Positions 1 through 6,903 of a DNA stretch of 24,704 nucleotides are shown one piece after another. The notes under the pieces are model-generated. The model did not search any database and had not been told where the DNA came from. It saw nothing but the letters and a program-made list of their open reading frames with translations. This DNA is from a virus: the IMG/VR virus record IMGVR_UViG_3300017956_006293, positions 1 through 24,704 of that record; one strand, 5' to 3'. Both the position numbers and the translations under genes were made by a program. Numbering within the stretch: position 1 is the first letter of the stretch; every line of letters starts with the position of its first letter.

Positions 1-945
1 AAGCTGCATCCAGATACATCAGATGATCCTAATGCCGAAGAAAAATTCAAGGAAATAAGCGCTGCTTACTCTGTTCTTAGCGATCCTCAAAAGAGAAATA
101 ATTACGACAAGTACGGCACAGCTGACCCACCTACTACAGGATTCAATCAAGGCCCAATGCCTAACATTGATGACTTTTTTGGTGGGTTCGGAGGTAATTT
201 TGAAGACTTGTTTGGCAGGAATTCTAAAAGAAGCTCTGGGCCTCAAAGAGGCACAGACATTAAAGCCCAGGTCGTCATTACACTAGAACAGGCATCAAAT
301 GGCGGAGAAGTTACGATCAACTATGACAAGATAGCTAAGTGCGGTACTTGCAATGGGAAAGGATCTGAGACGGGTGATGTTAAGGTATGCGGAGCTTGCA
401 ATGGTGCAGGAAGCACAACGCACCAGCAAGGATTCTTTACTTTTACCTCTTCTTGTCAAAAGTGTGACGGCCAAGGAAAAGTTGTAATAGATCCGTGCAT
501 ATCCTGCAACGGCAAAGGCGTCTCAAGAAAACATAAGAACGTAAGCGTAAAAATTCCCGCAGGAATCTCAGATGGAGCAGTCGTCAGATTAAAAGGAATG
601 GGTAATGAAACCAAGTATGGTTATCCAGGAAATTTGCTCCTCGTAGTTCATGTTGCCAAAAATGAAAACTTTGAAAGAATTGGAAATGATGTTCATGCTG
701 AGTTGTGGCTAAGCGTAAGCCAAGCTATGTTAGGTGATATCGTAAAAATAAAAACACTATCAGGCGAAACTAAAAACTTAAATGTTCCTGCAGGAACACA
801 GCATGAAGACAAGTTAAAAATCAAAGGCGCCGGAATCAAAGACGGAGATCATGTCGCCATCGCCAAAATTAAAATACCGCAATACTTGACACCCAAGGAG
901 AAGGACTTAATTGAAGAGTTCCAAAAAATTAGAAAAGATCAATGA
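1..945 (+). CDS. dnaJ: DnaJ (Hsp40) co-chaperone, 5' end outside the window
   Basis: Frame 1 is open from the first base, so the gene enters from the left. The visible protein has 314 residues and starts just before the HPD motif (residues 4-6), the J-domain triad that triggers DnaK ATP hydrolysis. Roughly 30 residues, including helices I-II, are missing. A very short Gly/Phe segment (FFGGFGGNFEDLFG) follows, then a complete zinc-binding region with four CxxCxGxG motifs beginning at visible residues 114, 130, 152 and 166, and then the C-terminal substrate-binding domains (VKIPAGISDGAVVRLKG, NVPAGTQ). The full length would be about 345 residues, slightly shorter than bacterial DnaJ, mainly because of the short G/F linker. 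It probably works with a host or element-encoded DnaK. Its 3' end overlaps the next gene by 35 nt. Confidence 0.95.
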   Translation, partial: KLHPDTSDDPNAEEKFKEISAAYSVLSDPQKRNNYDKYGTADPPTTGFNQGPMPNIDDFFGGFGGNFEDLFGRNSKRSSGPQRGTDIKAQVVITLEQASNGGEVTINYDKIAKCGTCNGKGSETGDVKVCGACNGAGSTTHQQGFFTFTSSCQKCDGQGKVVIDPCISCNGKGVSRKHKNVSVKIPAGISDGAVVRLKGMGNETKYGYPGNLLLVVHVAKNENFERIGNDVHAELWLSVSQAMLGDIVKIKTLSGETKNLNVPAGTQHEDKLKIKGAGIKDGDHVAIAKIKIPQYLTPKEKDLIEEFQKIRKDQ

Positions 946-1363
946 CTGGCATCCTCCAAAATCTCCCTATGGTTTGATTCAAGAAGAATTATATGAAGAT
1001 CCGTGGAAGATACTCGTTGCGTGTGTTTTTTGTAATTTGACAAGGAGGTTTACAGCTGAGCCCATCATGCGAGAGTTCTTTGATCTGTATCCTACACCAA
1101 ATGATGCGATGAATGCGAACGCTTCGCGCTTGGAAGAGATGCTCAAGCCTATCGGGCTTAGCGCCAGAAGAGCAAAGACACTAATCAGAATGTCTAAAGA
1201 ATACTTGGAAAAAGACTGGAAAGAGCCTATAGAGCTTTACGGTATTGGCAAGTATGGAAATGATGCGTGGAAGATATTTTGTACACCTGACTGGAAAAAT
1301 GCACAGCCAAAGGATCACGCTTTAAATTGGTATCACGATTGGCTAATTGCCAATTATGCATAA
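911..1363 (+). CDS. MBD4-like HhH-GPD mismatch DNA glycosylase
   Basis: This 150-residue protein closely follows the catalytic domain of eukaryotic MBD4, which removes T or U from T:G and U:G mismatches. Recognisable blocks are EDPWKILVACVF (29-40), LKPIGLSARRAKT (78-90), the helix-hairpin-helix ELYGIGKYGNDAW (108-120) and QPKDHALNWYHDW (132-144). Asp135 aligns with the catalytic aspartate of MBD4 (Asp560 in the human protein, from memory). There is no methyl-CpG-binding domain and no four-Cys iron-sulfur cluster. The start is TTG at 911, chosen because AAGGAG at 895-900 sits about 10 nt upstream and an aligned block begins soon after. The only nearby ATG (942) is out of frame. It overlaps dnaJ and is probably co-transcribed. 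The family call is strong; substrate specificity is inferred. Confidence 0.88.
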   Translation: MKSSKKLEKINDWHPPKSPYGLIQEELYEDPWKILVACVFCNLTRRFTAEPIMREFFDLYPTPNDAMNANASRLEEMLKPIGLSARRAKTLIRMSKEYLEKDWKEPIELYGIGKYGNDAWKIFCTPDWKNAQPKDHALNWYHDWLIANYA

Positions 1364-1398
1364 TTATAATAGAAGAGAAATCTTCAGAGAGGAATAAA

Positions 1399-1590
1399 AT
1401 GAAGCAAGACGATTTACAACAGATTGTTGAAGTAAGGCAACACTTGGTTGAATTCTACGGTGCGCTTGGGCAGAAACGTTCACCTGGCGCAGATATCGGA
1501 ATTCTTAAACAGAGTGATGTTGCTCATGAACTTGAACAGCTAATCAGAAAAGTTGATACTGTTCTCGCACCTTATGTCAATTTCGAGTAA
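1399..1590 (+). CDS. hypothetical 63-residue protein
   Basis: I do not recognise this small soluble, mostly helical protein. The frame is open further upstream, but the ATG at 1399 is preceded by AGAGAGG at about 1385-1391, which fixes the start. It begins MKQDDLQQIVEVRQ and ends APYVNFE, with a helical stretch (HELEQLIRKVDTV) in the second half. It lies 35 nt after the glycosylase gene and ends 2 nt before the next gene. A TATAAT hexamer at 1365-1370 could be a promoter -10 element. Confidence 0.7.
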   Translation: MKQDDLQQIVEVRQHLVEFYGALGQKRSPGADIGILKQSDVAHELEQLIRKVDTVLAPYVNFE

Positions 1591-1592
1591 AC

Positions 1593-1808
1593 ATGTACGA
1601 GATCATCACACCCCCATACGAGGTCGTGGAGATCTATGTCGAATGGATAAATGAGTGTGCTGATATGTCTGACCATTTCCGAATTATAGGAGACTTAAAG
1701 TCTGCAAAGGAGTGGGAAGCTTCCATGATAGAAGCCCAAGAGGCAATGTCAGAATATTTAACAACTCTTCAATCACAAGTAATATTCAATAAATACGGAA
1801 AGGGGTAA
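1593..1808 (+). CDS. hypothetical 71-residue acidic protein
   Basis: A small acidic, probably all-helical protein of unknown function (MYEIITPPYEVVEIYVEWIN...). There are no Cys pairs, membrane segment or signal peptide. It starts 2 nt after the previous stop with only a weak GAG as Shine-Dalgarno, so translation is probably coupled to the upstream gene. The next gene starts 4 nt downstream, and that gene's AAAGGGG site overlaps the end of this one. Confidence 0.65.
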   Translation: MYEIITPPYEVVEIYVEWINECADMSDHFRIIGDLKSAKEWEASMIEAQEAMSEYLTTLQSQVIFNKYGKG

Positions 1809-1812
1809 AAAA

Positions 1813-2157
1813 ATGCCATCTTCATCTAGAACAAGTTTGAGCGCTCTGGAACTTGAACACCCATCAAACGCGCCTACTAACCAAACAACTAAAGCCGAAA
1901 CAGGCAATACAAGTGAGAGCACAGAAGATGTGCTTGAGACTGTGGGTTTGATCAATCAGAAAGTTAATGATGCAACTGAGCCTGCACAAGCAATCATCAA
2001 TTCTCTCGCTGTTGAGCCTGATGTAGAAAGTGCAACAAAGACTAGAAAGCGTCGCGATAAAAAGTCGACAAGCACAAGAACAGATACGACTAAGTCTAAG
2101 ACGACTGCTCGCTCTAGAAAAACTACGAAGTCATCAAGAAAAACAAAGACAACCTAA
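1813..2157 (+). CDS. low-complexity protein with a basic Ser/Thr/Lys/Arg tail
   Basis: 114 residues with no recognisable fold. The first 75 residues are Ser/Thr/Asn/Glu-rich and probably disordered. The last 40 are extremely basic and Ser/Thr-rich (blocks such as TRKRRDKKS, ARSRKTTKSSRKTKTT), like the histone-H1-type tails of DNA- or RNA-binding proteins. The start is well supported by AAAGGGG 7 nt upstream. A nucleic-acid-binding or condensing role is a guess from composition only. It is followed 8 nt later by the NlpC/P60-like gene with its own AAGGGG site. Confidence 0.65.
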   Translation: MPSSSRTSLSALELEHPSNAPTNQTTKAETGNTSESTEDVLETVGLINQKVNDATEPAQAIINSLAVEPDVESATKTRKRRDKKSTSTRTDTTKSKTTARSRKTTKSSRKTKTT

Positions 2158-2165
2158 GGGGTTAA

Positions 2166-2666
2166 ATGAACTCGATCTGGGTGGGCTTTTATTCACCTCC
2201 TTTGCGCAATTGGCGCCATAAGATCGTTGCATGGTGGACTAAGAGTCCTCTTGTTCATTCTGAGCTCATACTTCCTGGCGGAATCACCGCCGGAATTTGT
2301 CCAGAAGGTGAAGGTGTTGTGAGGATGGTCCAAGAGGACCGATCTGAACACGAGTACTGGAAAAAGGTTGAGCTTAAAGTTGATGATCACCAGCTAAAAA
2401 ATATATTCAGATTCTATGAGCAAACAGCCGGACAGCGATATGACTGGATCGGGATGTTAATATCACAATTCGTGCCGTACATGATCAAGCATGATCGGAA
2501 GTGGTACTGCTCTCAATGGATCGCACATGCTCTTATCACAGCAGGCATTTTCCCGGTGACATACGAAAAGATCTCTCCTGGTCGCCTCTATGAGATGGTT
2601 TTGAATGTAGCAGCGCAACAGTCACTTGATGAAGATTTGTGTAGCTCTGAGAGCAGCCAAGTATAA
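2166..2666 (+). CDS. permuted NlpC/P60-type papain-like hydrolase
   Basis: This 166-residue protein has the order expected of circularly permuted NlpC/P60 (YiiX-like) enzymes: an early His in SPLVHSELIL (His31) and a later Cys in KWYCSQWIAHAL (Cys115), with the typical YDW box at 92-94 between them. Such enzymes cleave amide or ester bonds in cell-wall peptides or lipids, and phages carry them as wall-active or host-interaction proteins. No signal peptide is visible, so any wall role would need holin-dependent or virion delivery. AAGGGG lies just upstream of the ATG. The fold call is fairly good; the substrate is unknown. Confidence 0.65.
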   Translation: MNSIWVGFYSPPLRNWRHKIVAWWTKSPLVHSELILPGGITAGICPEGEGVVRMVQEDRSEHEYWKKVELKVDDHQLKNIFRFYEQTAGQRYDWIGMLISQFVPYMIKHDRKWYCSQWIAHALITAGIFPVTYEKISPGRLYEMVLNVAAQQSLDEDLCSSESSQV

Positions 2667-2688
2667 TCAATACAAATCAGGAGGAATT

Positions 2689-3636
2689 ATGCGTTACGGC
2701 TATGCTTGCATCAACATGACTTTGCAAAAGAATCATAAGATCACTACTAATCGGTCTATGATCAAGCGTACTTTTGCTGCCAAAGGAATAGACTATGCCT
2801 CAGAGCTGGCTGTAAAAAACACTGAGGATCTTGTAAAAGTTATTCAATGGAACAATCGCAACGGATTTAAGCTGTTTCGGATGTCTTCCAAGCTATTCCC
2901 TTGGGCTTCTGAGTATCGCCTAGAAGACTTGCCTGACTTTGCCGAGATCAGGTCTAATCTTGAGGCGGCAGGCAAAGAAGCTATGGATAACGGACAGCGT
3001 CTTTCTTTTCACCCGGGCCCATTCAATATTCTCACGTCTCCTCACGAGCGGGTTGTCCAGTCTTCTTACACAGACTTACGAATCCACGGTGAAATAATGG
3101 ATTTGATGGGAATGCCCAGAAATCACTGGGCCAAGATCAACATTCATATTGGTGCTTCATATGGAGATCACCAGTCAGCAACTGATCGATGGTGCAAAAA
3201 CTTTGAAGGCTTACCTGATTCTGTCAAGTCAAGACTGACAGTAGAAAATGATGACAAAGAATCGCTGTATGGTGTGTCTCACTTACACGAGCTGGTTTAT
3301 GCTCGAACAGGTGTGCCGATCGTATTTGATTACCATCACCATCGTTTTGTCGACGGTGGACTTTCTGAAAGAGATGCACTTCATCTTGCTGTGTCCACGT
3401 GGCCTGATGGTATCAAGCCCACTACACACTATTCAGACTCAAGATCTATTGAAATGAACAATGACAAGATTAAACCGCAGGCTCACTCTAACTACATCTT
3501 TAACTTTGTCGACACCCATGATCTAGATATTGACATTATGTTCGAGGCGAAAGCAAAAGAATTGGCGGTCATAAACTATACGGAAAATCTATGCCAAGAT
3601 GACGACGTTAAATTCTGTTATACTTTAGACAAATAG
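2689..3636 (+). CDS. uvdE: UV damage endonuclease UvdE (UVDE family)
   Basis: A 315-residue TIM-barrel endonuclease that nicks 5' of UV photoproducts to start alternative excision repair. Family blocks include MRYGYACINMTL (1-12), FRMSSKLFPWAS (63-74), RLSFHPGPF (104-112), INIHIGASYGD (150-160), LTVENDD (183-189), VFDYHHHRF (212-220), THYSDSRS (246-253) and FEAKAKE (285-291). Probable metal ligands by alignment with Thermus UVDE are His108, His153, Glu186, Asp214, His217, His247 and Glu286; their spacing fits the family. The ATG at 2689 is chosen over an open frame extending to 2626 because AGGAGG lies 4 nt upstream and family similarity begins exactly there. A TATAAT at 2662-2667 may be its promoter -10. 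The carboxylated Lys of the Thermus enzyme, two residues before the His247 equivalent, appears to be Thr here. Confidence 0.93.
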   Translation: MRYGYACINMTLQKNHKITTNRSMIKRTFAAKGIDYASELAVKNTEDLVKVIQWNNRNGFKLFRMSSKLFPWASEYRLEDLPDFAEIRSNLEAAGKEAMDNGQRLSFHPGPFNILTSPHERVVQSSYTDLRIHGEIMDLMGMPRNHWAKINIHIGASYGDHQSATDRWCKNFEGLPDSVKSRLTVENDDKESLYGVSHLHELVYARTGVPIVFDYHHHRFVDGGLSERDALHLAVSTWPDGIKPTTHYSDSRSIEMNNDKIKPQAHSNYIFNFVDTHDLDIDIMFEAKAKELAVINYTENLCQDDDVKFCYTLDK

Positions 3637-3666
3637 TGAATATAATCATATCAATTAGAGGATTAA

Positions 3667-3963
3667 ATGGCACAGAATAAAAAGAGATTTAAGCGACCTA
3701 TTGGCAAAGCGAAGAAAACAGGTGTTACTGAAGCGTGGCCCTGGGAAAGAAAGTCCGGATTCTGCCAATCTGACTCACATCCCTGGCATGTTTGCTTGGC
3801 ATTCGATGGACAGAAAGAAGGCGCAATACATACTATGTTTACTTATATCGATCGTCAAGACGCATATAATAAGTCTAAAGCTTTAAATAAGATTTACAAA
3901 AACTCAAATAGATTTATCACGTATATAAGAAACTGGAAAACGGGTGAAGAGATAGAAACTTGA
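3667..3963 (+). CDS. hypothetical basic 98-residue protein
   Basis: Unrecognised. The N-terminal 20 residues are strongly basic (KKRFKRPIGKAKK), followed by a compact aromatic-rich region (EAWPWERKSGF, SHPWHVCLAFDG) and a basic C-terminal half. There is no signal peptide or membrane segment. AGAGG lies 7 nt before the ATG, and a TATAAT at 3641-3646 upstream could be a promoter -10. It ends 19 nt before the tRNA gene. Nucleic-acid binding is possible from charge but not shown. Confidence 0.65.
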   Translation: MAQNKKRFKRPIGKAKKTGVTEAWPWERKSGFCQSDSHPWHVCLAFDGQKEGAIHTMFTYIDRQDAYNKSKALNKIYKNSNRFITYIRNWKTGEEIET

Positions 3964-3982
3964 TGATACTTATTTGACGTAT

Positions 3983-4070
3983 GGAGAGTTGACCGAGAGG
4001 CCGATGGTGGTCGCCTGGAACGCGGCTGTGGGGCAACCCACCGAGGGTTCGAATCCCTCACTCTCCTCCA
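3983..4070 (+). tRNA. tRNA-Ser, anticodon GGA, with encoded CCA
   Basis: A full class II cloverleaf: acceptor GGAGAGT/ACTCTCC (7 bp), D stem ACC/GGT, anticodon stem GTCGC/GCGGC with one G-T pair and loop CTGGAAC (anticodon GGA at 4017-4019), long variable arm TGTGGG-GCAA-CCCACC, T stem GAGGG/CCCTC with loop TTCGAAT, and a templated CCA at 4068-4070. The long variable arm and GGA anticodon make it serine, reading UCC and UCU; UCU is common in the neighbouring genes. The discriminator base is T rather than the usual G of serine tRNAs. It lies in the same direction as the protease gene 18 nt downstream and may be cut from a shared transcript. TGATACTTAT at 3963-3972 could be an extended -10. Confidence 0.95.
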
Positions 4071-4088
4071 AAACTTAAAGGGGCACTC

Positions 4089-4874
4089 ATGCAGAAAATT
4101 TTATCTCTCTCTCTCGTTTTCCTGTTTCTAACATCTTGTAGTTCACATAATCAAGAAGCAGCTACTTGTGACAACGCTGAGCAGGTTCAAGAATCTGCTT
4201 TTGCTGATGCTGCCGCTCCTGCAGCTCCTGTTGACACGCTAAATCCTTACGAGCTTAGAGCAAGATATGCAACTGTCAAGGTGTTTACACCGGGCAGCGG
4301 CAGAGGCTCCGGAACGTATGTTCTCCACAAGGGAAGATATCTGGTCATTACAGCAGCTCATGTTATCGACGATTCGGAAAGATCTTTTGTGTGGGTTGTG
4401 ACTCCCGAAGGAGAGAGAAAGAAGGCGTGGATAGTTTACTTTGATCTCGCAGAAGATCTCGCTGTTCTTGCGCTTAAGAAGCTCGATTCAATTTTAGCGA
4501 TGCCTCTTAGGGTTAACAGATCCCTCCCAGAAATCGGTGAGACGATCGTGTACTCAGGATACCCGGGACATCATGATCTTCTAACTCTTAGAGGTCAAGT
4601 AGCAGGAATAGAAAAGATTTCTGAAGGAAGAACAAAGATAACAGTCCACACCTACGGTTGGATGGGCGCATCAGGATCTGGATTCTTTGATCAAAAAGGT
4701 AATATGGTAGGAGTTCTGGTTGCCCTTCCCATAGGAAGGGGTTACGTTCCCCAGCTTTTAGAAGCCATAGTTTTTGCTACGCCAATATCACTGCTTGATT
4801 TCGATAAGCTTGATGAGAATCTATGCGCTGAGCAAGGTTGGATGAAGCCTGAATGGTGCCCAACTGATAAGTGA
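4089..4874 (+). CDS. trypsin-like serine protease lipoprotein
   Basis: 261 residues. A lipoprotein signal peptide ends in the lipobox LTSC (Cys17), so the mature protein should be membrane-anchored outside the cytoplasm. After an Ala/Pro-rich linker comes a trypsin-like fold with the full triad: His91 in VITAAHVID, Asp123 in AEDLAVLAL and Ser195 in GASGSGFF. No PDZ domain follows, so this is a stand-alone protease of the Trypsin_2/S1 type rather than a DegP. AAAGGGG precedes the ATG. The stop is separated by a single base from the stop of the convergent minus-strand gene. A second, divergent homologue is at 6904. The target protein is unknown; envelope processing or surface modification of the host is inferred. 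Confidence 0.88.
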   Translation: MQKILSLSLVFLFLTSCSSHNQEAATCDNAEQVQESAFADAAAPAAPVDTLNPYELRARYATVKVFTPGSGRGSGTYVLHKGRYLVITAAHVIDDSERSFVWVVTPEGERKKAWIVYFDLAEDLAVLALKKLDSILAMPLRVNRSLPEIGETIVYSGYPGHHDLLTLRGQVAGIEKISEGRTKITVHTYGWMGASGSGFFDQKGNMVGVLVALPIGRGYVPQLLEAIVFATPISLLDFDKLDENLCAEQGWMKPEWCPTDK

Positions 4875-4875
4875 G

Positions 4876-6120
4876 CTACCTACAAATCTCATCAAACATT
4901 GTTTGCAGTTGAGTGAAAACTGTATTGGGATCAGACGCAGCTGAGTGTAAATCACTTAAATTATTTACCAGCTGATCAAAAGTATTAAAGTGTTCTCTCA
5001 AAGAGAAAATATAGATCCCAAAACCACTATCTCTAATCGCATCAGCTGCATCAACCTCTGTGTTTGTTGGGTTGGCGTAGGATTGCCCAGCTTCATCAGT
5101 CATTAGAACAATAATCTTTTGAGAGCTTTCTGAGAAGTTAAATGAGATATCACCATTGCAAATACCGATCACCGCGTCGTAAGAAGGCTCCAATCCACCA
5201 GAGTTCGGCATATGAACAGTTTCTATTGTTTGTAGGTGACGCAAGAATTCATCTCTTGGGACAAGATCTGTGACTTTTAGCAAGTGTTTGTAGTTGCTGC
5301 CAGGATCACGTTCTGGCTCTCTCATTCCAATCACTACAAGCCCAAATTTAAAACCACTTGTGATGGGATCTGATAAGAGAGGTGTGATTCCGCCGATCAT
5401 TGATCTAATCTCATCGCTGAATGACCCTGACACATCCACAACAAAAACTATTTCCGCCGGCTTTTCTTCAAATCCTTCATCAATTTGTCCGTCGCAGTTA
5501 TTGTCAATTCCGTCACATCTTTCTTCTTCTGGAAGAACTTGGCCTTCACAGTGAGACATAACAGCGTCTGTGCAGTATGAGATACCAGCTCTGCAGATTC
5601 CAACTCTCATTGTGCCAGGAGGTCCATCATAGCAAACTACTGCTGTTTGATTAACAATGTGCTCATCAATTTCTCCGCTACAGTTGTTATCAATACCATC
5701 GCACACTTCTTCTGCAGGCCCAACGTGTCCCTCGCAAGATAGCACCCCTTCATTACACTCATAAACTCCGGGCTGACAAATTCCTTCGCTATAATTCACA
5801 CCCTCAACAAATCCACAAAGCTGGTTTTTCTCTGGGTAGTTGTCATCAACTATGCCATTGCAATCGTTGTCGATTCCATCACAAACTTCTTCTTCTGGTC
5901 CTTGCGCTCCAATGCATTCACCCCAGCCATTAAAAGTGCAGTGTTGCTGCCCGTATGAGCAAATACCATTTCTTACTAGGCTAGATAGATTCTCAATAAT
6001 TTGACCATTCTCATCGCAGACTCTTACTTCGCCCGGAGAGCATTCCAGTGAAACAAGCGTGTCGTCATCAGGACATCCAGCAAGTATTAACACTGATAAT
6101 CCAAGAAGGTACCTGCTCAT
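4876..6120 (-). CDS. lipoprotein with MopE-like CDGIDN repeats and a VWA domain
   Basis: 414 residues. The signal peptide ends in lipobox LAGC (Cys16). Residues 25-215 form a Cys-rich region with three copies of the motif CDGIDNDCNG/CDGIDNNCxG (starting at Cys80, Cys140 and Cys202), the putative metal-binding MopE repeat common in secreted proteins of myxobacteria. Residues 223-414 are a von Willebrand A domain with the MIDAS start DVSGS (229-233) and a later threonine/aspartate motif (LMTDEAG). Both halves suggest Ca/metal-dependent adhesion at the cell surface. It is the last gene of a three-gene minus-strand operon and overlaps the upstream gene by 4 nt (ATGA). It looks recruited from a deltaproteobacterial-type host. 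The partner is unknown. Confidence 0.85.
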   Translation of the reverse strand: MSRYLLGLSVLILAGCPDDDTLVSLECSPGEVRVCDENGQIIENLSSLVRNGICSYGQQHCTFNGWGECIGAQGPEEEVCDGIDNDCNGIVDDNYPEKNQLCGFVEGVNYSEGICQPGVYECNEGVLSCEGHVGPAEEVCDGIDNNCSGEIDEHIVNQTAVVCYDGPPGTMRVGICRAGISYCTDAVMSHCEGQVLPEEERCDGIDNNCDGQIDEGFEEKPAEIVFVVDVSGSFSDEIRSMIGGITPLLSDPITSGFKFGLVVIGMREPERDPGSNYKHLLKVTDLVPRDEFLRHLQTIETVHMPNSGGLEPSYDAVIGICNGDISFNFSESSQKIIVLMTDEAGQSYANPTNTEVDAADAIRDSGFGIYIFSLREHFNTFDQLVNNLSDLHSAASDPNTVFTQLQTMFDEICR

Positions 6121-6578
6121 TTTGAGTACCTCTCAATACAAGTTTTCTGATCTTTGAAAATCAAAACAGTTAGAACGCTGCTGCTAAAAAGCTTAAATCT
6201 AATAGATTCAAATTGTCTATCAATGTCGTCATGACTAGCAGTAAGAACAACAGGTGCAGCTTTTCCTGTGCTGCCAGGAAAAGAAAAAGCAAGCAAGAGA
6301 TCATTCTCAGTTGATTCTACTATGCCCTTTATGGAGCCCCTATTTTCTCGGTCAGGTAAACCAATGTGAATATTAGAAAAAGATCCACGTTTTAGATAGA
6401 CATCGTTTTCGAAATATACGTTCCATGCGCAGTTCTTATTTTGTCCTGGCATGTAGTATGTCTGCCCCCCGACGAAAACAGGGGTTTGTGATGCTGTTAT
6501 AAGATAGTACGTTGCGCCCGCTGCAATAAGCAGCAAGAATAATATTGAAAATCTAGTTTTTTCTCCAGCTGTTGCCAT
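6117..6578 (-). CDS. membrane-anchored hypothetical protein
   Basis: 153 residues with one N-terminal membrane segment (about 11-28, FSILFLLLIAAGATYYLI) after a short basic head, so it is probably anchored with the rest outside. The exported part has two Cys (about 50 and 146) that could form a disulfide and otherwise looks like a beta-rich domain. I do not recognise the family. It overlaps the upstream gene by 26 nt and the VWA lipoprotein gene by 4 nt, so the three are very likely translated from one message and may form one surface complex. Confidence 0.7.
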   Translation of the reverse strand: MATAGEKTRFSILFLLLIAAGATYYLITASQTPVFVGGQTYYMPGQNKNCAWNVYFENDVYLKRGSFSNIHIGLPDRENRGSIKGIVESTENDLLLAFSFPGSTGKAAPVVLTASHDDIDRQFESIRFKLFSSSVLTVLIFKDQKTCIERYSK

Positions 6579-6834
6579 CTAGATTTCTTTGCCCTTCTAT
6601 GGTGACAAAAGGCATCTTCATCACATTATTAAATATTTGGTCATTCTCATTAATAGAAGCATTTTCTATAATGTGGATCTGCTTTTTTTCTTTGGACTTC
6701 TCGCCTGTGTACTGCCAAGTAGCTCCATTTTTGGTCCATACTTGTGTCTCTGAGATGTTTTCTTCTTTGTTCAAAATCATTAGAGAGATAGAGATAGCGA
6801 CCACTGCCACTACAGAATTCTTAAAGAGTTTCAT
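6553..6834 (-). CDS. small membrane-anchored hypothetical protein
   Basis: 93 residues, starting MKLFKNSVVAVVAISISLM, with one N-terminal signal-anchor and a hydrophilic exported part (SEKTQVW-like polar region, IHIIENASINEND). The frame is open upstream to 7032, but that part lies opposite the protease gene. The ATG at 6834 has GGAG 9 nt upstream on the minus strand and begins a clear signal sequence, so it is taken as the start. It is the first gene of the minus-strand operon and is read divergently from the protease gene at 6904. No family recognised. Confidence 0.65.
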   Translation of the reverse strand: MKLFKNSVVAVVAISISLMILNKEENISETQVWTKNGATWQYTGEKSKEKKQIHIIENASINENDQIFNNVMKMPFVTIEGQRNLDGNSWRKN

Positions 6835-6876
6835 TGAAATTACTCCGCACAAAGCTCGTCTAATATTTTTGGTCGA

Positions 6877-6890
6877 TACGAGCGATCGTA
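6877..6890. promoter_or_regulatory. inverted repeat in a divergent intergenic region, candidate operator
   Basis: TACGA-GCGA-TCGTA is a 5-bp inverted repeat in the 69-base gap between the minus-strand operon (start 6834) and the divergent protease gene (start 6904). Its position could let one regulator control both directions. The evidence is symmetry and location only, and a repeat this short can arise by chance. Confidence 0.3.
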
Positions 6891-6903
6891 CATATTTAGT
6901 AAT

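Noticed and set aside
2626-2688. Upstream start for UvdE
   Set aside because: Those 21 codons overlap the NlpC/P60-like gene and have no family similarity. ATG 2689 has AGGAGG at ideal distance.
4870-4880. Bidirectional terminator between the convergent genes ending at 4874 and 4876
   Set aside because: The stops are one base apart and I see no strong hairpin with a T-run there. Transcripts may overlap.
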